From Vandammella animalimorsus (GTDB lineage: Bacteria; Pseudomonadota; Gammaproteobacteria; Burkholderiales; Burkholderiaceae_C): 63,014 nt of DNA. The DNA lies in contig NZ_NSJB01000014.1 of NCBI RefSeq assembly GCF_002285265.1, positions 1-63,014 on the forward strand, given 5' to 3'. How positions within the stretch are numbered: position 1 is the stretch's first letter; every line of letters starts with the position of its first letter. This document shows positions 42,107 to 51,000 of this stretch, one piece after another. The notes beneath the pieces were generated by a model. That model was not told where the DNA came from and did not search any database. It saw only the letters and a list, made by a program, of their open reading frames with translations. The position numbers were made by a program, and so were the translations under genes.

Positions 42107-42358
42107 ATGAGCAATCCTAAAAAAACGGCGGCGCGGCAGACTGCCCCCGCCCCTGATGCCAACCCAGTGCAGGCCGGGCCAGTGCAGCCTGCTGCCGTAC
42201 ATCCCGAGCCGACGGATAGTGAGCTGAGCCTGGCCGAGGTTGCGGCGCTGGTGGGCATTGAGCTGGGCGACGTGCTGGCCTGGCGCTGCTACGACGGCCG
42301 AATCGTGGTGGTGGTCACCCGCTGGGGTGCCAAGCTCGTGGGCGATCTGGAGGCGTGA
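42107..42358 (+). CDS. Small phage protein before the capsid gene
   Basis: The 83-residue protein has a Pro/Ala-rich disordered first half and a folded second half (LSLAEVAALVGIELGDVLAWRCYDGRIVVVVTRWGAKL). I recognise no family. It follows hairpin copy 2 and ends two bases before the protease-capsid fusion, so it may be the first gene of that unit. Confidence 0.6.
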   Translation: MSNPKKTAARQTAPAPDANPVQAGPVQPAAVHPEPTDSELSLAEVAALVGIELGDVLAWRCYDGRIVVVVTRWGAKLVGDLEA

Positions 42359-42359
42359 G

Positions 42360-44762
42360 ATGAACCTCGCGCAACTCATACAGTTTCTGGCCGCGCGCGG
42401 CGGGCTGCAGACACCCGATGAGGTGCAAGCCTGCCTGCGCGAGGCCGCCCCTGCGCCGGAGCGCGATTTCCGCCAGCTGATCGAGCTGGTGTCTGGTGCC
42501 GTGCGGCAACGCATCAACGAGGGCCGCCCCGAGGGGGACAAGCGATGGGCCGATATCTGCGGCATGTATGCCGACCGCATCGTGGTGCAAATCGATGGCC
42601 GCAAATGGCAGTACGGCTACACCCTGGTCGATGACGCCAATGGCGGTCAGGCCGTGCAACTGGCCGCGCCGGTGGAGGTGGTCGAACGATTTGTGCCTGT
42701 GCGCGAGGGCCAGGCCCAGCCTGATTCCGGGGCGCTGGCTACGTTTCGCGAGGCTGCGGACGGCTCCATCGCGGTGACGCTGATCCGCGCCGGGCGCAGC
42801 GGCAACAACAACTACTACCCCGACGCTGCCCTGCGCGAGGCCGCGCCGCTGTTCGAGGGCGCGCGGGTGTTTGCCAAGTCTGACGCTGATCACATCAAGG
42901 GCGGCGGCAAGGATGTGCGCAACCTGATTGGCGGGGTGTACGGCGTGCAGTTCGTTGAGGGCCAGGGGCCGGACACGGGCGCGCTGACGGGGACGTTTCG
43001 CCCTATCAGCCCCAGCGACCCCGTGGTGCAAAAGATGGTGGAGGCCGTGCAGCGCGGCATGCAGCACCTGCTTGGCCTGTCCATCGATGCGATGGCGAAT
43101 ATACGACCGCGCCGCGAGGGGCGCACGGTGCTGCGCGAGGCGGTGCGATTCAGTCGCGTGAATTCCGTCGATCTCATTGTCGAGCCAGGCGCGGGCGGCG
43201 GCCTGGATCGCCTCACCGAAGCCGCCGCCGACCAACCAACTGACCAAGAGAAAGCTATGCCACTGTGGAAGCAACGAATGCTGGAGGCGATCCAGAAAAC
43301 CGCGCCTGCGCAATACGCGGCCATCAACCCGGAGACGATTGGCGACGATGAGCTGGTCAACCTGCATGAGGCCGTGTGCGGCCCGCTGGTGCCCGGCGCT
43401 ACCGGGGCCGGTAGCGATGCCCTGCGCGAGGCCCAGGGCGACGATGCGCCGGTCACGCGGGCGGAGTTGCAAATGCTGCAATTGCGCCAGACGGCCGGTC
43501 AGCGCATTGCGGCCAGCACCCTGCCCGCCCCGGCCAAGCAACGCCTGCAAACGCAGTTCGAGCGCGCCGAGCGCTTCACTGAGGCCGAGATCGACCAGGC
43601 CATCAAGGCAGAAGGTGAATACCTGGCGCGCTTCACGGAATCGGGCAGCGTGCGCGTGCCCGTATTTGGCGGGGGCAGCATCGAGGTGGGCGACCGCAGC
43701 GTGCAGGTGCGCGAGATGCTCGATGCGTTTTTCAACCCGGCGCACAAAAACCATGGCGCGGTCAGCTCCTTGCGCGAGGCGTACATCGAGATCACGGGCG
43801 ACAAGCGCGTGACGGGCCGCATGGAGCATTGCGACATGGGCCGCATGGCCGAGAGCCTGGGCGTGATGCGCGAGGCCATCGACAGCGGCACCTTTGCCAG
43901 CGCGTTGGGCGATTCGATCACGCGCCGCATGCAGGAGATCTACACCGGCGAGACCGATCTGGACGTCTGGCGCAAGGTGGCCACGGTGGGCAGCGTGAGC
44001 GATTTCCGCACGCAAGAGCGCATCCAGATCGGCGGCTACGGCAACCTGCCTGCCGTGGCCGAAAAAGGCGAATACACGGCCCTGAGTTCGCCCAGCGATG
44101 CCAAGGCCACCTACAAGGTCAGCAAGCGCGGCGGCACGGAGACGGTGACGCTGGAGACCATCAAAAACGACGACGTCAATACCGTGCGCCGCATCCCGCT
44201 GGAGCTGGCCCTGGCGGCCAAGAACACGCTTTATGAGTTCGTGTTCGATTTCTTCAAGGAGAACGGCAACATCTACGACGGCAAGGCGCTGTACCACAGC
44301 GACCACGGCAACCTGTTCACGGCGGCCCTGTCGGCGGATGAATTTGCCAAGCACCGCCTGGCCATGCTCAAGCAAACGCGCTCGGGCAGCGGCAAGCGCC
44401 TGGCGGCCGCGCCGCGCACGCTGCTGATCCCGTTCGAGCTGCAGGAGCTGGCCTACAACCTGTTCGTGCGCCAGCAAAACCTGGACAAGACGTTTGTGCA
44501 GACCATCAACCCGGAAATCATCCCCGTCTCCTACTGGACGGATGACAAGGACTGGGTGACGGTGGCCGACACCAACCGCCTGCCGGTGCTGGAGGTCTCG
44601 TTCCTCGATGGCCGACAGGAGCCGGAGCTGTTCGTGCAGGACATGCCCAACGTGGGCAGCCTGTTCGCCAACGACACCATCACCTACAAGATTCGCCACA
44701 TCTACGGCGGCGCGGTGCTGGTCGATGGCTGCAAGGGCACGACCAAGGCCGTGGTGGCCTGA
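42360..44762 (+). CDS. Prohead protease-scaffold fused to major capsid protein
   Basis: The 800-residue protein joins two functions that are separate genes in Mu. The N-terminal part (about residues 125-290: IRAGRSGNNNYYPDAALREA, PLFEGARVFAKSDADHIKGGG, VRNLIGGVYGV, LLGLSIDAMANIRP) fits a prohead protease. A middle Ala/Gln/Glu-rich helical region (about 310-430) fits a scaffold. The C-terminal part (about 440-800: REAYIEITGDKRVTGRM, EYTALSSPSDAKATYKVSKRGG, TIKNDDVNTVRRIPLELALAA, HGNLFTAALS) fits an HK97-fold Mu-like capsid protein. Self-cleavage during head maturation would release the capsid subunit (inference). Confidence 0.8.
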   Translation: MNLAQLIQFLAARGGLQTPDEVQACLREAAPAPERDFRQLIELVSGAVRQRINEGRPEGDKRWADICGMYADRIVVQIDGRKWQYGYTLVDDANGGQAVQLAAPVEVVERFVPVREGQAQPDSGALATFREAADGSIAVTLIRAGRSGNNNYYPDAALREAAPLFEGARVFAKSDADHIKGGGKDVRNLIGGVYGVQFVEGQGPDTGALTGTFRPISPSDPVVQKMVEAVQRGMQHLLGLSIDAMANIRPRREGRTVLREAVRFSRVNSVDLIVEPGAGGGLDRLTEAAADQPTDQEKAMPLWKQRMLEAIQKTAPAQYAAINPETIGDDELVNLHEAVCGPLVPGATGAGSDALREAQGDDAPVTRAELQMLQLRQTAGQRIAASTLPAPAKQRLQTQFERAERFTEAEIDQAIKAEGEYLARFTESGSVRVPVFGGGSIEVGDRSVQVREMLDAFFNPAHKNHGAVSSLREAYIEITGDKRVTGRMEHCDMGRMAESLGVMREAIDSGTFASALGDSITRRMQEIYTGETDLDVWRKVATVGSVSDFRTQERIQIGGYGNLPAVAEKGEYTALSSPSDAKATYKVSKRGGTETVTLETIKNDDVNTVRRIPLELALAAKNTLYEFVFDFFKENGNIYDGKALYHSDHGNLFTAALSADEFAKHRLAMLKQTRSGSGKRLAAAPRTLLIPFELQELAYNLFVRQQNLDKTFVQTINPEIIPVSYWTDDKDWVTVADTNRLPVLEVSFLDGRQEPELFVQDMPNVGSLFANDTITYKIRHIYGGAVLVDGCKGTTKAVVA

Positions 44763-44808
44763 TCGGCAATCGTCAAAGAACCGGGCTGGCACCCCGTACC
44801 ACTGCCCG

Positions 44809-44877
44809 GCCGCCTGGTGTTTTGGGGTTTTGACCAGGCGGCTTGTCCAAGCGCTGCGGGCCAGTGTTTGGACAAGC
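44809..44877 (+). terminator. Two adjoining hairpins after the capsid gene
   Basis: A 10-base stem GCCGCCTGGT/ACCAGGCGGC (44809-44842) is followed by a second, GCTTGTCCAA/TTGGACAAGC (44841-44877), sharing two bases, then ATGATTTTTTTCG. It can reduce read-through after the very strongly expressed capsid gene, or act on RNA stability. Confidence 0.65.
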
Positions 44878-44903
44878 CAGGATGATTTTTTTCGAGGATG
44901 CCC

Positions 44904-45584
44904 ATGACCATGGATGAACTGCGCGCCAGCGTCGAGCACATGGTGCGCGACCAGCACCAGGTGCTTGCCGCGCCTGAGCGCGACCGCGCCATTGACATGG
45001 CGCTGGCGCGCTACGGCGTGGACATGCCGCGCCGCGCCAGCGCCACGCTGCGCTGGCAGGCCGATGGCCATGCCCAGCGCCTGCCGCAGCAGTGGCAGCT
45101 GAGCTTTGAGCTGCTGCATGTGGAGCTGCTGGGCGCAGGCGGGCGCAATGAGGCCCTGCACCGCTACCTGGTGCGCGAGCTGGCCGATGGTTTCGAGCTG
45201 CTGCTGCACGAGCGCACGCTGCTGGCTGGATCGCAGGTGTTCATCATCTACATCTGCCCGCATGAGGCCGGCAGCATCCACCCCAGCCACCGCGAGGCCG
45301 TGGCCGCCTATGCCGCGCACCTGCTGTGCCGCCAGCTGGCGGCGCATTTTTCGGGCGAGCGCGAGGCGGCCATTGGCGCCGATGCCAGCCAGACCGAGAG
45401 CCGGGCGCGCAACTATGCGGCCCGCGCCGCAGAGTGGCGCGCCAGCTATTTTGCGGCGCTGGGCGTGGCCGACCCGGCCATCGAGGGCGCGCCGGCGCGC
45501 CCCGCTGCGGCCGTGGCCAGCTGGCCGCAGCGCCACCCGCGCCACCAGGTTGGCGGCGCGCCCACATTCAGGGTGCGTGCATGA
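44904..45584 (+). CDS. Probable head-tail adaptor (neck) protein
   Basis: The 226-residue protein follows the capsid gene, where head-completion proteins lie. The first part is helical (LRASVEHMVRDQHQVL; ERDRAIDMALARYGVDMPR), and a later part has Ala-rich helices (REAVAAYAAHLLCRQLAAHFSGE). It resembles the Mu gp36-type position, not a clear sequence match. The start MTMDEL is used, with GAGG six bases ahead; an ATG two codons earlier is possible. Confidence 0.6.
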   Translation: MTMDELRASVEHMVRDQHQVLAAPERDRAIDMALARYGVDMPRRASATLRWQADGHAQRLPQQWQLSFELLHVELLGAGGRNEALHRYLVRELADGFELLLHERTLLAGSQVFIIYICPHEAGSIHPSHREAVAAYAAHLLCRQLAAHFSGEREAAIGADASQTESRARNYAARAAEWRASYFAALGVADPAIEGAPARPAAAVASWPQRHPRHQVGGAPTFRVRA

Positions 45585-46084
45585 TCCGCTACCACATGGG
45601 CCTGGGCGCGCTGGACGCCATCACCCGCGGCCTGCGCGAGGCGCCAGAGCAAACCCGTCAGATACTGGAGGCCACCATGCATCAGGCCACGCTGCTGGTG
45701 CAACGAGAGGCACAAGAAAACATGCCGCGCGCCTCGGGCCTGACGGCCGCCAGCATTGGCAGCGAGGTACACAGCACCCCAGCGGGCGTGCTGGGCGTGG
45801 TGGGCAGCGCATCGCCGGTGGCGGCGTTTGTGGAGCTGGGCACCAAGCCACACATGCCACCAATTAACGCCATCCAGCCCTGGGTCAAGGCAGTGCTGGG
45901 CATTGCCGATCCCAAGGAAAACCGCCGCGTGGCCTATCTGGTGGCGCGCAAGATCGCCGCGCACGGCACCGAGGCCAAGCGCCCCTTGGGCCGCGCCGCA
46001 GAGGCCATGCAGCCCCAGGTGGTGCGCCTGTTCGAGGATGCGGCCGCGCAGATCGCCCGGCAGATGGTGGGAGGGCAGGAATGA
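45581..46084 (+). CDS. Probable HK97 gp10-like tail-completion protein
   Basis: The 167-residue protein has an N-terminal helix (ATMHQATLLVQREAQENMPRASGLTAASI) followed by a beta-rich part (GVLGVVGSASPVAAFVELGTKPHMPP), typical of gp10-like neck proteins (the VELGTKPHMPP turn is characteristic). It overlaps both neighbours by 4 bp, so the neck genes are made together. Confidence 0.72.
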   Translation: MIRYHMGLGALDAITRGLREAPEQTRQILEATMHQATLLVQREAQENMPRASGLTAASIGSEVHSTPAGVLGVVGSASPVAAFVELGTKPHMPPINAIQPWVKAVLGIADPKENRRVAYLVARKIAAHGTEAKRPLGRAAEAMQPQVVRLFEDAAAQIARQMVGGQE

Positions 46085-46593
46085 ACATCGCCACCCTGGC
46101 CCAGACGCGCGAGCGCCTGCAGGCCCTGCTGCTGGCCGTGCCCGGCGTGGGCCACGTGCACCTGCACGAGCGCTACCACAGCAGCGAGGCCGCATTCCGC
46201 GCCCAGTACCTGTACACCCTGCCCGATGCCGCGCTGGACGCCTGGGGCAGCCAGCCGCACATCCGCGGCTGGCACATCCGCCGCGTGGCCACGAGCGAGA
46301 CCACGGCCGCCGGCCGCATCCTCAATGAGCACAGCTGGCAGCTGCGCGGCTACATGGCGCTCGCCGATGAGATCGGCAGCGAGTTGATTTTTGATGAGCT
46401 GATCGAGCGCATGCGCGCTGCCGTGCGCTACGACCAGGCCCTGGGCCTGCCCGGCCTGCTGGGCCAGATCGAACAGCAGCGCGGCATGCAGGTGGCCGAT
46501 GCTGGGCCGGTGCGGTTTTGCGGCGCGCTGTGCCACAGCGCCGTGCTGCAGCTGAGCACCCGCACCCTGGCACCCAGCCGCCCGCAGCGTTGA
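46081..46593 (+). CDS. Probable tail terminator protein
   Basis: The 170-residue protein has an N-terminal helix (LAQTRERLQALLLAVPGVGHVHLHERY), a central strand-rich part, and FDELIERMRAAVRYDQALG. Its place between the gp10-like protein and the tail tube, and the 4-bp overlap, fit a tail terminator that caps the tube. No strong sequence family match. Confidence 0.6.
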   Translation: MNIATLAQTRERLQALLLAVPGVGHVHLHERYHSSEAAFRAQYLYTLPDAALDAWGSQPHIRGWHIRRVATSETTAAGRILNEHSWQLRGYMALADEIGSELIFDELIERMRAAVRYDQALGLPGLLGQIEQQRGMQVADAGPVRFCGALCHSAVLQLSTRTLAPSRPQR

Positions 46594-46617
46594 CCCACCG
46601 AAAAGTGAGAGCAAACC

Positions 46618-46827
46618 ATGAGCAACAGCAAACGAACCACAAGCCGGCGCGCTGCGCCATCGCCAGCGGCCGCGCCGGCGCTGCAACCCGTGCGCCTGGC
46701 GCGGTCCCATGTGCACCAGGGCCAGGGCTACGACGCCGGCGACGTGCTGCACGTGCACCCGGCCGTGGCGCAATGGATGCGCCAGCAAAGCGGCCTGCTC
46801 GATGGCGGCGATGCGCCCGCAGCCTGA
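46618..46827 (+). CDS. Small phage protein before the tail tube gene
   Basis: The 69-residue protein has a basic Ser/Arg/Pro-rich start and a folded second half (VHQGQGYDAGDVLHVHPAVAQWMRQQSGLL). Similar small proteins lie upstream of tube genes in related phages. Function unknown. Confidence 0.55.
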   Translation: MSNSKRTTSRRAAPSPAAAPALQPVRLARSHVHQGQGYDAGDVLHVHPAVAQWMRQQSGLLDGGDAPAA

Positions 46828-46861
46828 ACCACACAGCCATTTGACATTGGAGGATTGACCC

Positions 46862-47875
46862 ATGGCAGCCAGTGAAATCATCAGCAAAACCTATGCGCCA
46901 GCGGCGCTGCTCGGGCAGGTTTATGCCCGCGTCTACGGCAGCAGCGCGCTGCCGCTGGAAATCGGCAACGTGCTCCAGCTGGAGTTGTCGCAAACGGAAG
47001 ACGTCAAAAAACAACCTGACCTCAGTCGGCGCGGCGGCGGCACGCATGCGGAAATCCGCCGCGTCACCGAGGTCAACATCAAGATGACGTTGGCAGACCT
47101 GAACGTGGCCAACATTGCCCGCGCCGTGCAGGGCAGCATCAGCAGCCAGGATGCGGGCACCAGCGCCGAAGAAACGTTTGCCGCCACGCTCGGCGGCCTG
47201 TATCGCACCCAGCACCTGCAGCCCAGCAATGTGACACTGCAAAAAATCACCAACACGCCGGGCACGGCCAGCGTCAGCGACGAAAAACACGAAAACGTCA
47301 ACCAGGGCCAGGCAATCACTTTCGCGCACGCCACGCCCTCGGCCGTGGTGGTGCGCGTGGGCAGCGATGCCGGCTCGGCCCAGCAGGTGGAGCAGTCGGG
47401 CAACTACAGCGTGACTGGCACCGGCATCAGCATCGAGGCCAGCGCGCCAGGCATCCAGAGCGGCTCGACCATTTGGGTCAGCTACACCTACCCCACAGCC
47501 ACCACGGCCACCACCATTGCGGCGGCGGGCAATTACGAGGTGCGCCCTGCCGGTATTTACCTGCTGCCAGGCGCGGCCAATCTGGCCGCAGGCGATCAGC
47601 TGCGCGTCACCTACGACTGGGCCGATTACGCTGTGATCGAGGCCCTGACCACCGGCCCGGTCGAGTTGGAGTTGATTTTCGAGGGGCTCAACGAGGCCGA
47701 TTCGGGCAAGCCGGTGTTGGTCGAAATCCACCGCGCCAGCCAGGGCGTGGCCAATGCCATTGCCCTGCTGCAGGACAATGGATTTGCCAATCTGGAAGTG
47801 GGCGGCGCCTGTCTGCGCGACCCGCGCAAGAGCGGCAGCGGCGTGAGCCAGTTTTACCGCGTGCTCAAGGGCTGA
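46862..47875 (+). CDS. Major tail tube protein
   Basis: The 337-residue protein is beta-rich and acidic, with pieces typical of long-tailed phage tube proteins (LPLEIGNVLQLELSQTED; VTEVNIKMTLADLNVANIARA; TGPVELELIFEGLNEAD). The middle (about residues 135-245) looks like an inserted Ig-like domain rich in Thr, Ser and Val that would decorate the tube. GGAGG precedes the ATG. It is the last gene before the third hairpin element. No sheath gene lies upstream. Confidence 0.75.
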   Translation: MAASEIISKTYAPAALLGQVYARVYGSSALPLEIGNVLQLELSQTEDVKKQPDLSRRGGGTHAEIRRVTEVNIKMTLADLNVANIARAVQGSISSQDAGTSAEETFAATLGGLYRTQHLQPSNVTLQKITNTPGTASVSDEKHENVNQGQAITFAHATPSAVVVRVGSDAGSAQQVEQSGNYSVTGTGISIEASAPGIQSGSTIWVSYTYPTATTATTIAAAGNYEVRPAGIYLLPGAANLAAGDQLRVTYDWADYAVIEALTTGPVELELIFEGLNEADSGKPVLVEIHRASQGVANAIALLQDNGFANLEVGGACLRDPRKSGSGVSQFYRVLKG

Positions 47876-47963
47876 GGCAGAGGCCGATGCCCTTGAAACA
47901 ACGGGCGGTTTTGCGCTAGCATTGCCGCCATCGCTGGCCGCCGCGCCAGCCGCCATACCGCCC

Positions 47964-47993
47964 AGGCCAGCACCCGCTGGCCTTATTTTTTGC
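47964..47993 (+). terminator. Late-region hairpin element, copy 3
   Basis: AGGCCAGC/GCTGGCCT again, loop ACCC, then TATTTTTTGC, the strongest T-run of the three copies. It lies between the tail tube and the tape-measure genes, 48 bases before the tape-measure start. Confidence 0.8.
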
Positions 47994-48040
47994 CCGCCAA
48001 AACGCGACAGTGCAGCCTGGATAGACAACAGGCGGGCAGC

Positions 48041-51000
48041 ATGGCAGACGGCAGCACCAAACGGGTAGGCGTAGAGATTGGCGTAGAGGTCAAGGGCCAG
48101 CAGGCCGTGCCCAAGCTGGCCGATGAGCTGCAGGAGCTGGCCAAGCAAGGGAGTGAAGCGGCCCCCGAATTGGAGCGCTTGGCCGAAGAGCTAGAGAATC
48201 TCGCGCAGCAAAAGGGGGCGATTGAGCAATTCGTCGGTCTGAAAGCCAAGACCGGCGAATACGCCCAGGCGGCCGAGCAGGCCCAGCAGGCCACCAAGGC
48301 AGCGGCGCTGGCCATGAAAGAAAAGCAGGCAGCGCTGGCCGAGGCCCAGAAGGCCGAGCAGGCCTTGGCGGAGCAGGTGCAGCAATCGCGCACCGAGCAG
48401 GAGCGGCTGCAGACCTCGATCAAAGAGGCGGTGCAGGCGCTGGAGAAGCTCGGCGCGCAAAGCCGAGCGGCTGGGCAGCGCGCGCGCGAGCATGGCCAGG
48501 GCCTGCGCGAGGCCGGTGAGCAGCTGGAGAGGCTGCAGGCCGAGCAGCTCAAATCCGAGGGCCGCATGAGCAAGCTCAAGGAGCGGCACGAGGGCTTGGC
48601 CAAGACCATTGCCGCCACGGCGCAGCGTCTCGATGATCTGCAGCAAAAAGAACTCAAGACAGGCCAGAGCGCGAAAAAGCACGCCCAGGCCATAGTGGCG
48701 CTGCAGCTGCGGCTGGAAAAACTTGGCGCCAGCTATAGCGCCACTGGGCAGAAGATCGACCGGCTCAGCCAGCGCCAGAGCGAGCTGGCCGAGGCCATCC
48801 CCGAGACCAGGAATCGCCTGGCCGAGCTGGGGGCGCAATCAGAGCAGGCCGGCCAGAATGCCAGCCAGTACGGCCAGCAGCTCGCAAAGCTGCGCGAACA
48901 GTTGGCCAGGTTGCGCGAATCCGCTGACCAAGCCGCGGCGGACACGCACGCGCTCTCTGCCGCCCAGCGCGAGGCGGCTGCCAGCGCGCGCAGCCTGCAG
49001 GCGCAGGCCAAAGAGGCCGAGCATGGGTTTAACCGCCAGCGCAGGAGCGCGCAGCAGGCCGGCGCTGCCTATGACGAGTCCCGCATCGAGCTGCAGCGCC
49101 TGCGCGATGCCATGGCGCAAGCGGGGGTGTCCAGCGCCGATCTGGCGGCGTCGCAGCTGCGCGTGCGCACGGAGATGGCGCAAACCCAGGCGCGCGCCCG
49201 CGAGCTGGTCGCCCGCCACAAGGAGCTGGCCGAAAAAATGACGCTGGCCCAGCGCGCTGCCGCTGGCCTGCGCCAGGGCCTGGCGCAGATTGCCGCGGGC
49301 AATGTGATTGCCAATGCCGTGGGCCGTATCGTGAGCGCGGTCTCTGGCCTGGGGAGCAGCTTTTTGCGCGCCAACGTGCAGCACGAGCAGTTCGTGCGCG
49401 CGCTCAATGCCATCTACAAAGATGCTTCCGTCGCCGCTGGCCAGCTGCAATTTTTGCGCCGCGCCGCAGGTGAGGCCGGGGTGGCCGTCGAAGGCATCAG
49501 CGAGGCATTCATTAAATATTCGGCCTCGATGCACAGCGCCAATGTGCCCATCGAGCAGGCCAATGAGTTGTTTGCCGCATTGACCAGGGCCGCGGGCACG
49601 CTGGGCCTGTCCGGGGATAAGGTGGCCCACATGCTCGAAGCCCTGGGGCAGATGGCCGGCAAGGGCGTGGTCTCGATGGAGGAGCTGCGCCAGCAGCTGG
49701 GCGATTCGCTGCCCGGTGCGTTCTCGCTGGTGGCCAAGGGCCTGGGCGTGACCGAGGCCGAGCTGATCCGGCTGGTCGAGTCGGGCAATCTGGCCGCGCG
49801 CGATCTGTTTCCGGCGCTGACGCTGGCGCTGCAGGATTTGCATGGCCAGACCGATGGCATGGGCGCCACCTGGGCGCGGTTTCACAGTGCGCTGACCGTG
49901 GCCATGCAGGGCATTGGCCAGTCCGGTGTGGTGGCGCTGTTGACAACTGCGCTCAAGGGCCTGGGGCTGGTGGTGGGCGCGGTCACCGTGGCGCTGCATG
50001 GTTTTGCCGAGGCCGCCTTCCTGGTTTGGGATTTCCTGGCGCGTGGCGTTAAGTCAGTCGTCACGCTGTCCAACCAATTCAAGGGCTTTGGCGAACAGGT
50101 CGCCGCCGCTGGTGAGCGCATCGGCCAAACCACCGATGCCTTTGCCGCCCTGGTGGCGCAGACCGAGCGCGCCGAGAAAACCCAGGCCAAACTGACGGCC
50201 AGCATCAGGGAGCAGTTGCAGGCGCAAGAAGACCTTTCGGCTGGCCAGAGAGCAGCGCGGCTGGTGCAAGAGCAGCTGGCCGTCTCGGCCGAGAAAACCA
50301 GAAACAACTATGTGGCCGTGACGGCTGCACTGGCCGAGCTGACCCAGCGCCAGCAGGAGCGCAGCAAGCTGGCGGCCAAGCAAATCGGCATTGCCAAGGA
50401 TGAGGCCCAAATCCTGATCAAGAAGGCCAAGCTGCTGGAGGATGAATACCAGCTGCTGGAGGCCAGCCAAAAAGGAGCCGAGCTGGTGGCCGAGGCCACG
50501 CAGGCCGCGCTGGAGAGCAAGCGGCAGGAGCTGGCCATCCTGGAGCAGGAATTGGTGGCGCACAAGCTGCGCGCCCAGGCCTCAGACATGACTGAGGCGC
50601 AAATCCAGCAGGAGCGCCAGGCCATCGAGGGCAAGATCGCTGCCTCGCGCACGGAAGTGGAGCAAATGCTCGCACAGCGCGAGCAGGCCCAGCAAGAGCT
50701 GGCTGTGCGCCGCGCAGCCGTGCAGGTGTACGGCGAGCAGGCCAAGTCGGTGCAGCAATACCGCGAGGAGGCCGATCAAGCAGCCAAGGCCGTGCAAGAG
50801 CTGCTGTCCATGCAAAAGGATGGTATCGATGTGGCTGATCGGCTCTCCAAGGCCCAGGCTGAGCTGACCTATGCCACCGAAGCGCTGCGCCTGGCCAAGC
50901 AAAAAGAGCGTGAGGGCATCGAGCTGGAGAACCGGGGAAAAATCCAGGCCCTGCAAATCAACCGCGACGGGCTGCGCCTGCAGGCCGATGTGCTGCGCGC

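Noticed and set aside
42315-45545. A 1076-codon open frame on the minus strand opposite the capsid gene
   Set aside because: It is antisense to well-supported head genes, has His/Gln/Arg-rich composition typical of high-GC shadow frames, and shows no domain.
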